A stretch of 10,191 nucleotides of DNA from Bacteriovoracaceae bacterium UBA4097 (lineage in GTDB: Bacteria; Bdellovibrionota; Bacteriovoracia; Bacteriovoracales; Bacteriovoracaceae): NCBI GenBank assembly GCA_002381765.1, contig DFXX01000105.1:1-10191 (forward strand), written 5' to 3'. Each line of letters opens with the position of its first letter. Positions within the stretch are counted from its first letter, which is position 1. Below the pieces are notes generated by a model. The model was given only the letters and a program-made list of their open reading frames with translations. It was not told the origin of the DNA and made no database searches. The position numbers and the translations under genes are program-made. Positions 1 to 5,661 of this stretch are shown here, piece by piece.

Positions 1-20
1 ATTTAGATGCGATAGCCCTG

Positions 21-40
21 TGTCAGGTACCTTTTGGACA
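21..40 (-). repeat. Short interspersed repeat, copy 1 (full-length form)
   Basis: On the plus strand this reads TGTCAGGTACCTTTTGGACA, with a central GGTACC palindrome and outer TGTC/GACA arms. Seventeen bases are identical to the copy at 2549-2565, and 13 (TGTCCAAAAGGTA on the other strand) match the copy at 5514-5527. It begins at the base directly after the stop codon of the 70-residue ORF. On the minus strand the stop overlaps an ATG (TAATG) that opens a 12-codon frame beginning MSKRYLT, which I do not consider a gene. The element is REP-like in size, but no transposase is seen. Confidence 0.7.
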
Positions 41-253
41 TTAGGAGACTTGGGCCTTGGCGGTGCGAACGAATTCTTCTTTGATGCGGAAAATACGGCG
101 AGAGATCTCGTCTTCGGTTACCGCCAGATTCTCTGTTTCTAAATCATCTAAAATGCAGCCCACTACCGCCATGACGGTCTCCCTTGCTTGGCGAGTGCCT
201 AGTCTGGGTTTGATGGTGTTGTAGAGAATTTCGATGCTTTTTTCGGTTTTCAT
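41..253 (-). CDS. Small conserved-looking protein, 70 aa, paralogue of the ORF at 2333-2545
   Basis: The function is not recognised. The frame can also start at a GTG at 274, giving 77 residues. I prefer the ATG at 253, because the resulting 70-residue protein then aligns end to end without gaps to the 70-residue protein at 2333-2545, with about 20 identical positions and many conservative ones. Shared features are SxExLY at residues 6-11, a hydrophobic IL..L stretch at 34-38, VT..xI.R at 45-52 and F..T.KA at 61-67. It looks cytosolic, mostly helical and rich in charge, with no signal peptide or membrane segment. It follows the DUF779 gene on the same strand after about 40 bases, so it is probably the last gene of the aldehyde dehydrogenase operon in this window. 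No strong ribosome binding site is visible. The two alike genes bracket aldB and its DUF779 partner. Confidence 0.65.
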   Translation of the reverse strand: MKTEKSIEILYNTIKPRLGTRQARETVMAVVGCILDDLETENLAVTEDEISRRIFRIKEEFVRTAKAQVS

Positions 254-279
254 GTCTGTCTTATCGACTGGCACTTCTG

Positions 280-297
280 AAAGTTAAGCTAAACTTT
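280..297. repeat. 18-bp imperfect palindrome at the DUF779 stop codon
   Basis: AAAGTTAAGCTAAACTTT differs from its reverse complement at only two positions. It spans the DUF779 stop and the gap before the 70-residue ORF. It could form a weak AT-rich hairpin (AAAGTT/AACTTT) in the mRNA between the two genes. There is no T-tract, so it is not a clear terminator; a processing or operator role is only a possibility. Confidence 0.35.
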
Positions 298-685
298 AAT
301 GCTGTTTTCCTCTAAGTGGAGGTGCTTGCAGGGCAAGTTTTACCATCTGCTCCTGAGTAAAGACGTGAGATCTGGTATGGAAACTAATTCCCTCGGGAGA
401 CTCCACCGAAAAGGCGTTACCCCCGCCTTCGATCACATCGATGATGAGCTGAGTGTGCTTCCAGTATTCAAACTGACTTTCACTCATATAAAAAGGCGTC
501 TCGCCAATCATACCTAAAAACACATCGCTATCACCGATCCGGTAATCACCTTGGGGTAAGCATAGGGGAGCACTGCCTTCACAACAGCCGCCAGACTGAT
601 AAAAGAGCAGGGGGCCATGAAATTGCGTGAGTTTTTTAAGCCACTCCAGAGTTACTGGAGTGGCGGTTAGTCTTTTAAGTTCCAT
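296..685 (-). CDS. DUF779 family protein, aldehyde dehydrogenase partner
   Basis: This 129-residue protein belongs to the DUF779 family (recognised from its pattern), which is commonly encoded next to AldB/ExaC-type aldehyde dehydrogenases; its biochemical role is not established. Hallmarks seen are HGPLLFYQSGGCCEGSAPLC at residues 24-43 with paired cysteines, the FLGMIGETPFYMS stretch near 56-68, and EYWKHTQLIIDV near 74-85, followed by a FxxRSH-like stretch near the C-terminus. The GGCC plus downstream Cys and His suggest a possible metal or thiol site, which is inference. It lies 6 bases downstream of the aldehyde dehydrogenase stop, so the two are surely co-transcribed and probably translationally coupled; AGGA of the ribosome binding site overlaps the upstream stop region. 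Length is normal for the family and no membrane segment or signal peptide is present. Confidence 0.95.
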   Translation of the reverse strand: MELKRLTATPVTLEWLKKLTQFHGPLLFYQSGGCCEGSAPLCLPQGDYRIGDSDVFLGMIGETPFYMSESQFEYWKHTQLIIDVIEGGGNAFSVESPEGISFHTRSHVFTQEQMVKLALQAPPLRGKQH

Positions 686-691
686 TAAGTC

Positions 692-2212
692 CTAGAAGAA
701 TCCCATTGGTTTTGGATCGTAACTTACTAAAAGATTCTTGGTCTGCTGATAATGGTTAAGCATCATCTTGTGGTTTTCACGTCCAACTCCCGACTCCTTG
801 TATCCACCGAAGGCGGCATGGGCCGGATAGAGATGGTAGCAGTTGGTCCAGATGCGGCCTGCTTGAATACCTCGACCCATTCTATAGGCAGTAGAGTGAT
901 CTCTTGTCCAGACCCCGGCACCAAGACCATAGAGTGTGTCATTGGCAATTGAGAGTGCATCGGCTTCATCTTTGAAGCTAGTTAAAGCGAGTACTGGTCC
1001 AAAAATTTCTTCCTGGAAAATACGCATCTTATTGTGACCTTCAAAGATAGTAGGCTGAATGTAGTAGCCATTCTTCAAGTCACCCGCAAGTTCGGCCGGA
1101 GCTCCACCTGTTAGTAACTTCGCTCCCTCTTGTTTTCCAAGATCCAAATAAGAGAGGATCTTCTCATACTGAGCTTTTGAGGCCTGAGCACCGATCTGAG
1201 TATCGGTATCAAGTGGATTACCCTGCTTGATTTTCTGCACGCGAGCTACAGCATCGGGAATGAACTTCTCATAGATATTTTTGGATACCAATGCGCGCGA
1301 AGGACAGGTACAAATCTCTCCCTGATTAAGTGCAAACATAGCAAAGCCTTCTAGAGACTTCTGGTAGAAGTTATCATTCTTCACGGCAATATCATCGAAG
1401 AAAATATTCGGTGATTTACCACCCAATTCCAGAGTTACCGGAATGATATTTTCAGCAGCATATTGCATGATGAGTTTTCCGGTTGCCGTTGAACCGGTGA
1501 AAGCGACCTTGGCAATGCGCTTATTGGTGGCCAGGGCCTTACCAACTTCTGCCCCAAAGCCATTTACAATATTCAAAACACCCGGAGGAAGGAGGTCTTG
1601 AATGAGTTCGGTCAGAACCAGGATACTGGTTGGAGTTTGTTCCGCGGGCTTTAAGACCACACAGTTTCCAGCGGCCAGAGCGGGAGCAAGCTTCCAGGCG
1701 GCCATAAGGATCGGAAAGTTCCATGGAATAATTTGTCCCACTACACCTAGTGGCTCATGGAAGTGATAGGCCACGGTATTTTCATCCAGCTCAGAGAGTC
1801 CACCTTCCTGTCCTCTGATACATCCGGCAAAGTAGCGGAAGTGATCGACGGTGAGTGGAATATCTGCCGCTAGCGTTTCACGCACGGGCTTACCATTGTC
1901 CCAAGTTTCGGCCACGGCAATGAGTTCCAGATTCTGTTCAATACGATCTGCGATCTTATTTAGAATAATGGCCCTTTCAGTAGCAGGAGTCTTTCCCCAT
2001 TTCTCTTTAACTTTATGAGCAGCATCGAGGGCCATCTCAATATCTTCTGCACTCGAGCGAGGCACTTCGCAGAAAGCTTCGCCGGTGACGGGAGTAATAT
2101 TTTTAAAGTATTGGCCTTTTTTAGGAGCGACCCATTCACCACCGATGAAGTTCTCATAGCGTGGTTTGAAGTTTACTTTGGCGCCGCTGGTATTGGGCTT
2201 GGCATAGATCAT
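692..2212 (-). CDS. aldB: NAD(P)-dependent aldehyde dehydrogenase, AldB/ExaC/AcoD clade
   Basis: It oxidises an aldehyde (acetaldehyde or a similar short aldehyde in this clade) to the carboxylic acid in the cytosol. With the ATG at 2212 it has 506 residues, the clade's usual length. Signatures visible are PWNFP with the transition-state Asn at 165, FTGSTATGK at 238-246 in the cofactor fold, LELGGKSPN with general-base Glu262, and NQGEICTCPSR with catalytic Cys301. The CTCPSR sequence and the adjacent DUF779 gene are typical of AldB/ExaC rather than betaine-aldehyde or succinate-semialdehyde enzymes. An in-frame start at 2281 would add 23 basic residues without a family counterpart. The 2212 start is preferred because AAGGAGG lies 5 bases upstream. 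In E. coli AldB is alcohol- and stress-induced; here the 120-base gap upstream leaves room for its own promoter. The substrate is not proven by sequence. Confidence 0.97.
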   Translation of the reverse strand: MIYAKPNTSGAKVNFKPRYENFIGGEWVAPKKGQYFKNITPVTGEAFCEVPRSSAEDIEMALDAAHKVKEKWGKTPATERAIILNKIADRIEQNLELIAVAETWDNGKPVRETLAADIPLTVDHFRYFAGCIRGQEGGLSELDENTVAYHFHEPLGVVGQIIPWNFPILMAAWKLAPALAAGNCVVLKPAEQTPTSILVLTELIQDLLPPGVLNIVNGFGAEVGKALATNKRIAKVAFTGSTATGKLIMQYAAENIIPVTLELGGKSPNIFFDDIAVKNDNFYQKSLEGFAMFALNQGEICTCPSRALVSKNIYEKFIPDAVARVQKIKQGNPLDTDTQIGAQASKAQYEKILSYLDLGKQEGAKLLTGGAPAELAGDLKNGYYIQPTIFEGHNKMRIFQEEIFGPVLALTSFKDEADALSIANDTLYGLGAGVWTRDHSTAYRMGRGIQAGRIWTNCYHLYPAHAAFGGYKESGVGRENHKMMLNHYQQTKNLLVSYDPKPMGFF

Positions 2213-2217
2213 TCTTC

Positions 2218-2224
2218 CCTCCTT
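2218..2224 (-). promoter_or_regulatory. Strong Shine-Dalgarno of the aldehyde dehydrogenase gene
   Basis: AAGGAGG on the minus strand ends 5 bases before the ATG at 2212. It decides the start codon against the longer reading frame that begins at 2281. It is by far the best ribosome binding site in the window and suggests that this gene is translated more strongly than its neighbours. Confidence 0.9.
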
Positions 2225-2304
2225 GGGAGATAGTAGTAAATATTTTAAGATAAGCTTAAGATTGTTTTGATGATGACGCAATAGCCAATCGACAGGGTGA
2301 TTAT

Positions 2305-2320
2305 TATCAGGTTTCGGACA
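2305..2320 (-). repeat. Degenerate, internally shortened copy of the window repeat
   Basis: The plus strand TATCAGGTTTCGGACA matches TGTCAGGT----TTTTGGACA with a 4-base gap and two substitutions. It lies 12 bases past the stop of the 70-residue ORF at 2333-2545, the same kind of place as copy 1. With the gap allowed, chance similarity cannot be excluded. Confidence 0.35.
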
Positions 2321-2332
2321 TTTAAAACGAAC

Positions 2333-2545
2333 TTACTTGGTTTTTGCTTTAGTGGTTTGGATGAAGTCATCGGCGGTTTCGGCCAACTTTCTTTCGATGG
2401 CCTCGGCAGTAACGGGAACACCTTCATCTTGCAGTTCGGTTAAAATATTAAACAGGATATTGCTTAGAGTGGCCTTAGCATCTACGGGACCCGTGAGGTT
2501 CTGGAGAATTTGATAAAGGGCTTCTAAGGATTGAGCGGCATTCAT
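2333..2545 (-). CDS. Small protein, 70 aa, paralogue of the ORF at 41-253
   Basis: No known family is recognised. The 70-residue product is predicted to be soluble and largely helical, with an alternating hydrophobic pattern (SLEALYQIL at 6-14, LSNILFNILTEL at 27-38), then PVTAEAIERKL at 44-54 and a basic tail ending TTKAKTK. It aligns without gaps to the 70-residue protein at 41-253 at roughly 29% identity, so both are real genes from an old duplication or a family dispersed in the genome. Its ATG overlaps the glycosyltransferase TGA as ATGA, indicating translational coupling. The AAAAGG of the repeat inside the end of the upstream gene lies about 9 bases before the ATG and may serve as its ribosome binding site. 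The aldehyde dehydrogenase follows after 120 bases. Confidence 0.78.
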   Translation of the reverse strand: MNAAQSLEALYQILQNLTGPVDAKATLSNILFNILTELQDEGVPVTAEAIERKLAETADDFIQTTKAKTK

Positions 2546-3636
2546 AAGCAGGTACCTTTTGGACAGAAAACGAGGTCGAACTTTTCGAAGAGCTTATCTT
2601 CTGAGTCATTTAAGGCGAGTTCAGCGTTGAGCTTGCCGAGTCTTGAGCGAAGTTCTGAATCAGAGATGCATTTTATCAGGGCCTCTCTTAAAGCCTCTGT
2701 ATTATGGGAGGGGATGACATATTCCTTAGATTCTCCGCTCAGAAGTTCTCCGGCACCTACTTTATCAGTTGTAATGACCGGCAGACCACAACCCATGGCC
2801 TCTAAAACTACTCTTCCAAATTCCTCAATTCTCGCGGGAAGAACAAAGAGATCGATGGCATTGTAGTAGCTTTGAATATCCGGCAGTCCAGGATCGAAGG
2901 TTAAAAGAGAGCTGCGATGGGGACCGGGTTCGTCTTTTCCTACCACGCGGAAATCTGCAAGGGCCTTAATGTCTTCCGGCAATGAATCGATGGCGGAGCT
3001 GAAGATATCAAGACCTCTTTTCTTGAAATTTCCTGAAGTAACTAGAGCAACTACCACTTTATTTGGAAAACCGAAGCGAGCTCTTAATTCAGATTTCTTC
3101 TCTGGAGTAGGATAGAAAATTTTTGTATCGAGGGCGGGATAGACCACATGAATCTTCTCAGCAGGAACATGGAAGCGCTTGATGGTATCTTCCTTCATGA
3201 GGTTGGAATTCGCGATCATCTTTTTAAAGCTCTGATTCTTGAGAATGGGTCCATGGGTCTGGGCCATTTCATGCTGAGGAGGAAGAGGTTTCTCATGAAT
3301 GAGCTCGGAGGCGAGGAAGACGCTATTGTGGAGAGTTAGGACATCCTGCTCTTGGATATCGCCATGACCCACGGTGATAGTGGGCCTTAGTTTTAGTCGA
3401 AGTTTTTGAATTTGGTAGTTGTACCAGCGGCGGCGCCACATTCCGGTGCTTTTAAGCCAAGGGAGCATTTTATGAGGGATAGCACCGGCCGCTTCAATCA
3501 TCTCTCGGTCCAAAGTCATGGCCGCAACATGGACTTCAAAACCTCGGTGCTTGAAGTAGTGGATGTTTTCCAAAGCAGTGCGAGCGGAGCCTGAATTCTT
3601 GTGAAGCTGAAGCATTGAGATAAGGGCAATTTTCAT
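2542..3636 (-). CDS. GT4-family (GT-B fold) glycosyltransferase, LPS/surface glycan type
   Basis: This 364-residue protein transfers a sugar from a nucleotide-sugar donor at the cytosolic face of the membrane, probably to an LPS core or other surface glycan acceptor (family knowledge). The N-terminal domain opens with MKIALIS and a GSAR segment (residues 16-19). The C-terminal donor domain contains VTSGNFKKRGLD at 199-210 (phosphate-binding Lys/Arg) and the GT4 EX7E motif in ARIEEFGRVVLEAMGCGLPV, with Glu271 and Glu279. There is no membrane segment; several basic stretches may hold it at the membrane. The last residues, CPKGTCL, are encoded by a copy of the interspersed repeat, so the normal C-terminus was probably altered. 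The start ATG has no Shine-Dalgarno, but a good promoter lies 6 bases upstream. It is divergent from the kinase gene. Donor and acceptor sugars cannot be read from the sequence. Confidence 0.93.
   Translation of the reverse strand: MKIALISMLQLHKNSGSARTALENIHYFKHRGFEVHVAAMTLDREMIEAAGAIPHKMLPWLKSTGMWRRRWYNYQIQKLRLKLRPTITVGHGDIQEQDVLTLHNSVFLASELIHEKPLPPQHEMAQTHGPILKNQSFKKMIANSNLMKEDTIKRFHVPAEKIHVVYPALDTKIFYPTPEKKSELRARFGFPNKVVVALVTSGNFKKRGLDIFSSAIDSLPEDIKALADFRVVGKDEPGPHRSSLLTFDPGLPDIQSYYNAIDLFVLPARIEEFGRVVLEAMGCGLPVITTDKVGAGELLSGESKEYVIPSHNTEALREALIKCISDSELRSRLGKLNAELALNDSEDKLFEKFDLVFCPKGTCL
2549..2565 (-). repeat. Short interspersed repeat, copy 2, inside the glycosyltransferase 3' end
   Basis: CAGGTACCTTTTGGACA is identical over 17 bases to copy 1. 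Here it is coding: the minus strand reads TGT CCA AAA GGT ACC TG, giving Cys-Pro-Lys-Gly-Thr at the glycosyltransferase C-terminus, two codons before the stop. Its AAAAGG also sits at ribosome-binding distance from the next gene's ATG. Confidence 0.7.
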
Positions 3637-3642
3637 GGTGTC

Positions 3643-3671
3643 ACTATAGCGAAGAGGAATTTAATGTTCAA
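3643..3671 (-). promoter_or_regulatory. Sigma-70-like promoter of the glycosyltransferase operon, possibly leaderless
   Basis: On the minus strand there is a -35 box TTGAAC (3666-3671), a 17-base spacer and a -10 box TATAGT (3643-3648). Only 6 bases (GACACC) separate the -10 box from the ATG at 3636, so transcription should begin at or within a base or two of the start codon. No Shine-Dalgarno is present, which fits a leaderless mRNA. Confidence 0.6.
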
Positions 3672-3699
3672 ATGCCTTCTTAAAGTTTAGTTTTGAAGC

Positions 3700-4797
3700 A
3701 TGGCGAAGATTGATTGGTTATCAGATATCTCAAAGGCTGTTGATGAAGTCATGAAGGAAATTGATCCTTCCATGGAGGAGCAAACTTTTACCATGAGTAG
3801 GCTTTATCAAGCTGCTATGGGGCCTCGAAGTAAGGAAAATATTCCCTTGGTTTTCGGATCTTCCTGTTACCGACGTTTTCTTCAGTTTGGAGGAAATCTT
3901 AGAAAGCCCAAGATGCTCGACTCCTTAAAATTGAGACTTCCCGCTGACGCTATTATATTTTTTAGAACCACTAAGAAAGGAATCATCGCCACTTCCCGTG
4001 AAAAAGATATGGTACTCAAGATCTTTCTGGATGAGGGACATATTCCACTCTTGCAAGATGAAATTCACTCGCTTGAACATCTTCAGCAAACCGACTTTTC
4101 TCCTTATGCGGCCAAACTGAAGGCTTCGGGAAAGAATTGGATCATTACCAATTTCTCAAGTAACTCCAAATCCCTGCTTAATCTAAAAGATACCGAGAAG
4201 TATCTCTTAGAAAACTTCTCAACCCTCTTGCTTCCCCCCATGGCCCTTTTTTATAAGGCACATGAGTTACAAATCATAAAGCTCTCGGATTGGATGCTTC
4301 TTGCTCAAGAACGGCTCGCTCATCATCCTGGTCGTTTGAAGCTTGCTAGAATAGTGAAGATGATTGAAGCCGAGATGATAAAGTATCCGGAGCATCAACT
4401 CATCCAAGGAGGTATTCATCATGATCTTCATGCGGGAAATATTCTTTTGAGTGAGGAAAGACTCACCGTTATTGATTGGGAAGGCGGAACTCGAGGATTA
4501 GTCCTCATTGATATCATGGATTTCTCTCGACGTTTTCTAAACACTCATAAGCGTGAGGATAAGAAGTTTTGGAAATTCATGCAGGGGAAGAGAGAGCTAC
4601 CTTCGCTTCTTGCAAATGCTTTTGTTCAATATGCGAATTGGGCGAAGCATTCGTTCAGCCTGGAAGTACCACTAGCAAGCTTCCGGCTTCATGTTTACCT
4701 CTATGTATTAGAGCGCAGTCTTCTTTTATATGAGAAGAGGCAAGTGGATCGGACTTTGGACAAGCAGGGTTTTGAGTTTAAAGTGATGACATGCTGA
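3700..4797 (+). CDS. APH/LPS-core-kinase-like phosphotransferase
   Basis: This 365-residue protein has a protein-kinase-like (APH/choline kinase/LPS heptose kinase) C-terminal half. Catalytic-loop residues are visible in IHHDLHAGNILL, with Asp242 and Asn247, followed by the metal-binding segment VIDWEGG with Asp259. Lys107 in MVLKIF and a Glu in DEIHSLEHL are candidates for the ATP-binding Lys-Glu pair. A chemically inert remnant is unlikely because all catalytic positions are kept. The likely role is ATP-dependent phosphorylation of a sugar in LPS or another surface glycan, judging from the glycosyltransferase, methyltransferase and acyltransferase around it; an antibiotic or choline substrate cannot be excluded. 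It is transcribed divergently from the glycosyltransferase and convergently with the methyltransferase. The ribosome binding site is weak (GAAG). A second, truncated copy lies at 7684-8001, about 45-50% identical over the shared part. Confidence 0.85.
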   Translation: MAKIDWLSDISKAVDEVMKEIDPSMEEQTFTMSRLYQAAMGPRSKENIPLVFGSSCYRRFLQFGGNLRKPKMLDSLKLRLPADAIIFFRTTKKGIIATSREKDMVLKIFLDEGHIPLLQDEIHSLEHLQQTDFSPYAAKLKASGKNWIITNFSSNSKSLLNLKDTEKYLLENFSTLLLPPMALFYKAHELQIIKLSDWMLLAQERLAHHPGRLKLARIVKMIEAEMIKYPEHQLIQGGIHHDLHAGNILLSEERLTVIDWEGGTRGLVLIDIMDFSRRFLNTHKREDKKFWKFMQGKRELPSLLANAFVQYANWAKHSFSLEVPLASFRLHVYLYVLERSLLLYEKRQVDRTLDKQGFEFKVMTC

Positions 4798-4830
4798 GAA
4801 ATACCCCTGTTTTAGAACCTCTCAACGAAG

Positions 4831-4846
4831 TTTTAATACGTTAAAA
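4831..4846. terminator. Weak AT-rich inverted repeat between convergent kinase and methyltransferase genes
   Basis: TTTTAA TACG TTAAAA can fold into a 6-bp stem with a 4-base loop and overlaps the methyltransferase stop. It lies where a bidirectional terminator would be expected, but the stem has no GC pairs, so it is a weak candidate. This spacer has been deleted in the decayed copy of the gene pair. Confidence 0.3.
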
Positions 4847-5485
4847 GCGGTAAAGTAAGTCCGTGAACGACGTGGATTCCTCATCAAAAAAGTGCTTACT
4901 TTCTAGCACCCTTGCAGAGATAAAAGTAAAATGAGGTTTAAGAAGCTTTTGATACTTTTCACGGGAGCGGTGTATGGCGTACTCGTCCTTAAAATCAAGA
5001 TCGGAGACTTGTCTTTGAAGTTCCTTGTCTGTGGGCACGGTGAGATAGAGGTATTTCACTCGCTTGCTTAAAACCGGGATGATTTCCTTCAGCTCTTTAT
5101 CGGACATGTACTGGAAAACCGAGGTACAAATTCCTAGATCAAAGGGCTCGTATTTTCTTTTGGAGAGGCACCAAGTAGATAGGTCTTCTTGCAGAAGAGT
5201 TAGTTGGGTACTTTCGACCGGACGCCATTTGTCCGGCTTGGCCTTCTTGAAGGCGTAGGGGGAGGGCTCGATTCCCAGGGCCGTATGGGGGATGAAGGCC
5301 CGGAGCATTTCGCGGAATAGGTGACCGTATCCGAAGCCCAGGTCGACGATGGAAGAGATATCAACATGTTCTAGGGCTAGGAAGGATTTGAGGTAGCGGA
5401 CGTGGTCTTTAGCATTGCCGATGCCGTCCATGGACATGGGGTCGGAGTAGTTTTTTTGCCAGTAGGTTTGGTCGAAGGAAGTCAT
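4841..5485 (-). CDS. Class I SAM-dependent methyltransferase
   Basis: This 214-residue soluble enzyme has a Rossmann-like methyltransferase fold. Motif I is VDLGFGYGH at residues 47-55, the ribose-binding acidic residue is Glu73 in LGIEPSP, the adenine-contacting segment includes QEDLSTW near 99-105, and FDLGICTSVFQYM at 115-127 marks strand 4 with its following loop. SMDGIG and QKNY near the N-terminus and the C-terminal HFFDEES stretch are shared with the second copy. The substrate is unknown; the genomic setting suggests a sugar or sugar phosphate of a surface glycan. It is convergent with the kinase gene, 43 bases between the stops. The start at 5485 has a GGGAA-like ribosome binding site about 8 bases upstream. 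A mutated second copy, about 88% identical in amino acids, lies at 7958-8617; this copy keeps all motif residues and appears functional. Confidence 0.92.
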   Translation of the reverse strand: MTSFDQTYWQKNYSDPMSMDGIGNAKDHVRYLKSFLALEHVDISSIVDLGFGYGHLFREMLRAFIPHTALGIEPSPYAFKKAKPDKWRPVESTQLTLLQEDLSTWCLSKRKYEPFDLGICTSVFQYMSDKELKEIIPVLSKRVKYLYLTVPTDKELQRQVSDLDFKDEYAIHRSREKYQKLLKPHFTFISARVLESKHFFDEESTSFTDLLYRF

Positions 5486-5513
5486 GAATCACTTTCCCAT
5501 TAATTGATGAATT

Positions 5514-5527
5514 TGTCCAAAAGGTAT
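5514..5527 (+). repeat. Short interspersed repeat, copy 3 (partial)
   Basis: TGTCCAAAAGGTAT shares 13 bases with the other copies, in reverse orientation relative to copies 1 and 2, and then diverges. It stands 28 bases upstream of the methyltransferase start and 4 bases from a nested hairpin (5531-5605). Confidence 0.55.
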
Positions 5528-5530
5528 GAG

Positions 5531-5605
5531 AGGAGGACTTTGAAAGAGTTATGACCAAAATTCGTAAATGGTTATTTCAAAGGTACATAAGTAAATAGTC
5601 CTCCT
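5531..5605. other. Nested stem-loop element in a divergent intergenic region
   Basis: Three stacked inverted repeats occur in order. AGGAGGA (5531-5537) pairs with TCCTCCT (5599-5605); CTTTGAA (5538-5544) pairs with TTCAAAG (5576-5582); ATGACCA (5551-5557) pairs with TGGTTAT (5569-5575, one G-T pair). A 16-base bulge lies on the right arm and a 6-base bulge on the left; the loop has 11 bases. There is no T-tract, so it is not a standard terminator. It could be a structured RNA, a leader element of the methyltransferase gene on the minus strand, or a remnant of a miniature mobile element. A 15-codon frame (ATG at 5551, product MTKIRKWLFQRYISK) lies inside it, with AGGAGG 14 bases upstream. Confidence 0.45.
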
Positions 5606-5625
5606 AACTAGGAAATGTTATTCGA

Positions 5626-5655
5626 GTGACAAAAGTGAAGCTGTTCTTTTAGTAT
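5626..5655 (+). promoter_or_regulatory. Promoter-like hexamers directly upstream of the acyltransferase gene
   Basis: GTGACA (5626-5631) as -35, an 18-base spacer and TAGTAT (5650-5655) as -10 are followed by only 6 bases before the ATG at 5662. The geometry copies that of the glycosyltransferase promoter and again implies a leaderless transcript. No Shine-Dalgarno is seen upstream of the ATG. The -10 match is only moderate. Confidence 0.45.
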
Positions 5656-5661
5656 TCATAG

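Larger units (their letters stand above)
2213..2332 (-). promoter_or_regulatory. aldB: Leader region and possible internal promoter of the aldehyde dehydrogenase gene
   Basis: This is the only sizeable gap (120 bases) in the left-hand transcription unit. It ends with a strong Shine-Dalgarno. It is AT-rich near the gene, with TAAGCTTA and TAAAAT-like -10 hexamers, but I find no convincing -35 at 17 bases and no sigma-54 type -24/-12 pair. Its far end holds a shortened copy of the window's repeat (2305-2320). A promoter here is plausible but not demonstrated. Confidence 0.35.

Noticed and set aside
254..274. GTG start giving a 77-residue version of the ORF at 41-253
   Set aside because: The internal ATG gives a 70-residue product that aligns end to end with its 70-residue paralogue; the GTG has no better ribosome binding site.
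2213..2281. 23-residue N-terminal extension of the aldehyde dehydrogenase frame
   Set aside because: The ATG at 2212 has AAGGAGG at 5 bases and gives the normal family length; the extension is a basic leader without a family counterpart.
2531..2866. 111-codon open frame on the plus strand
   Set aside because: It is antisense to the conserved glycosyltransferase donor domain and has no recognisable protein pattern.
289..3690. Shared 11-mer TTAAAGTTTAG at 289-299 (minus) and 3680-3690 (plus) as a common operator
   Set aside because: Many 11-mer matches are expected by chance in a window of this size, and the contexts differ.
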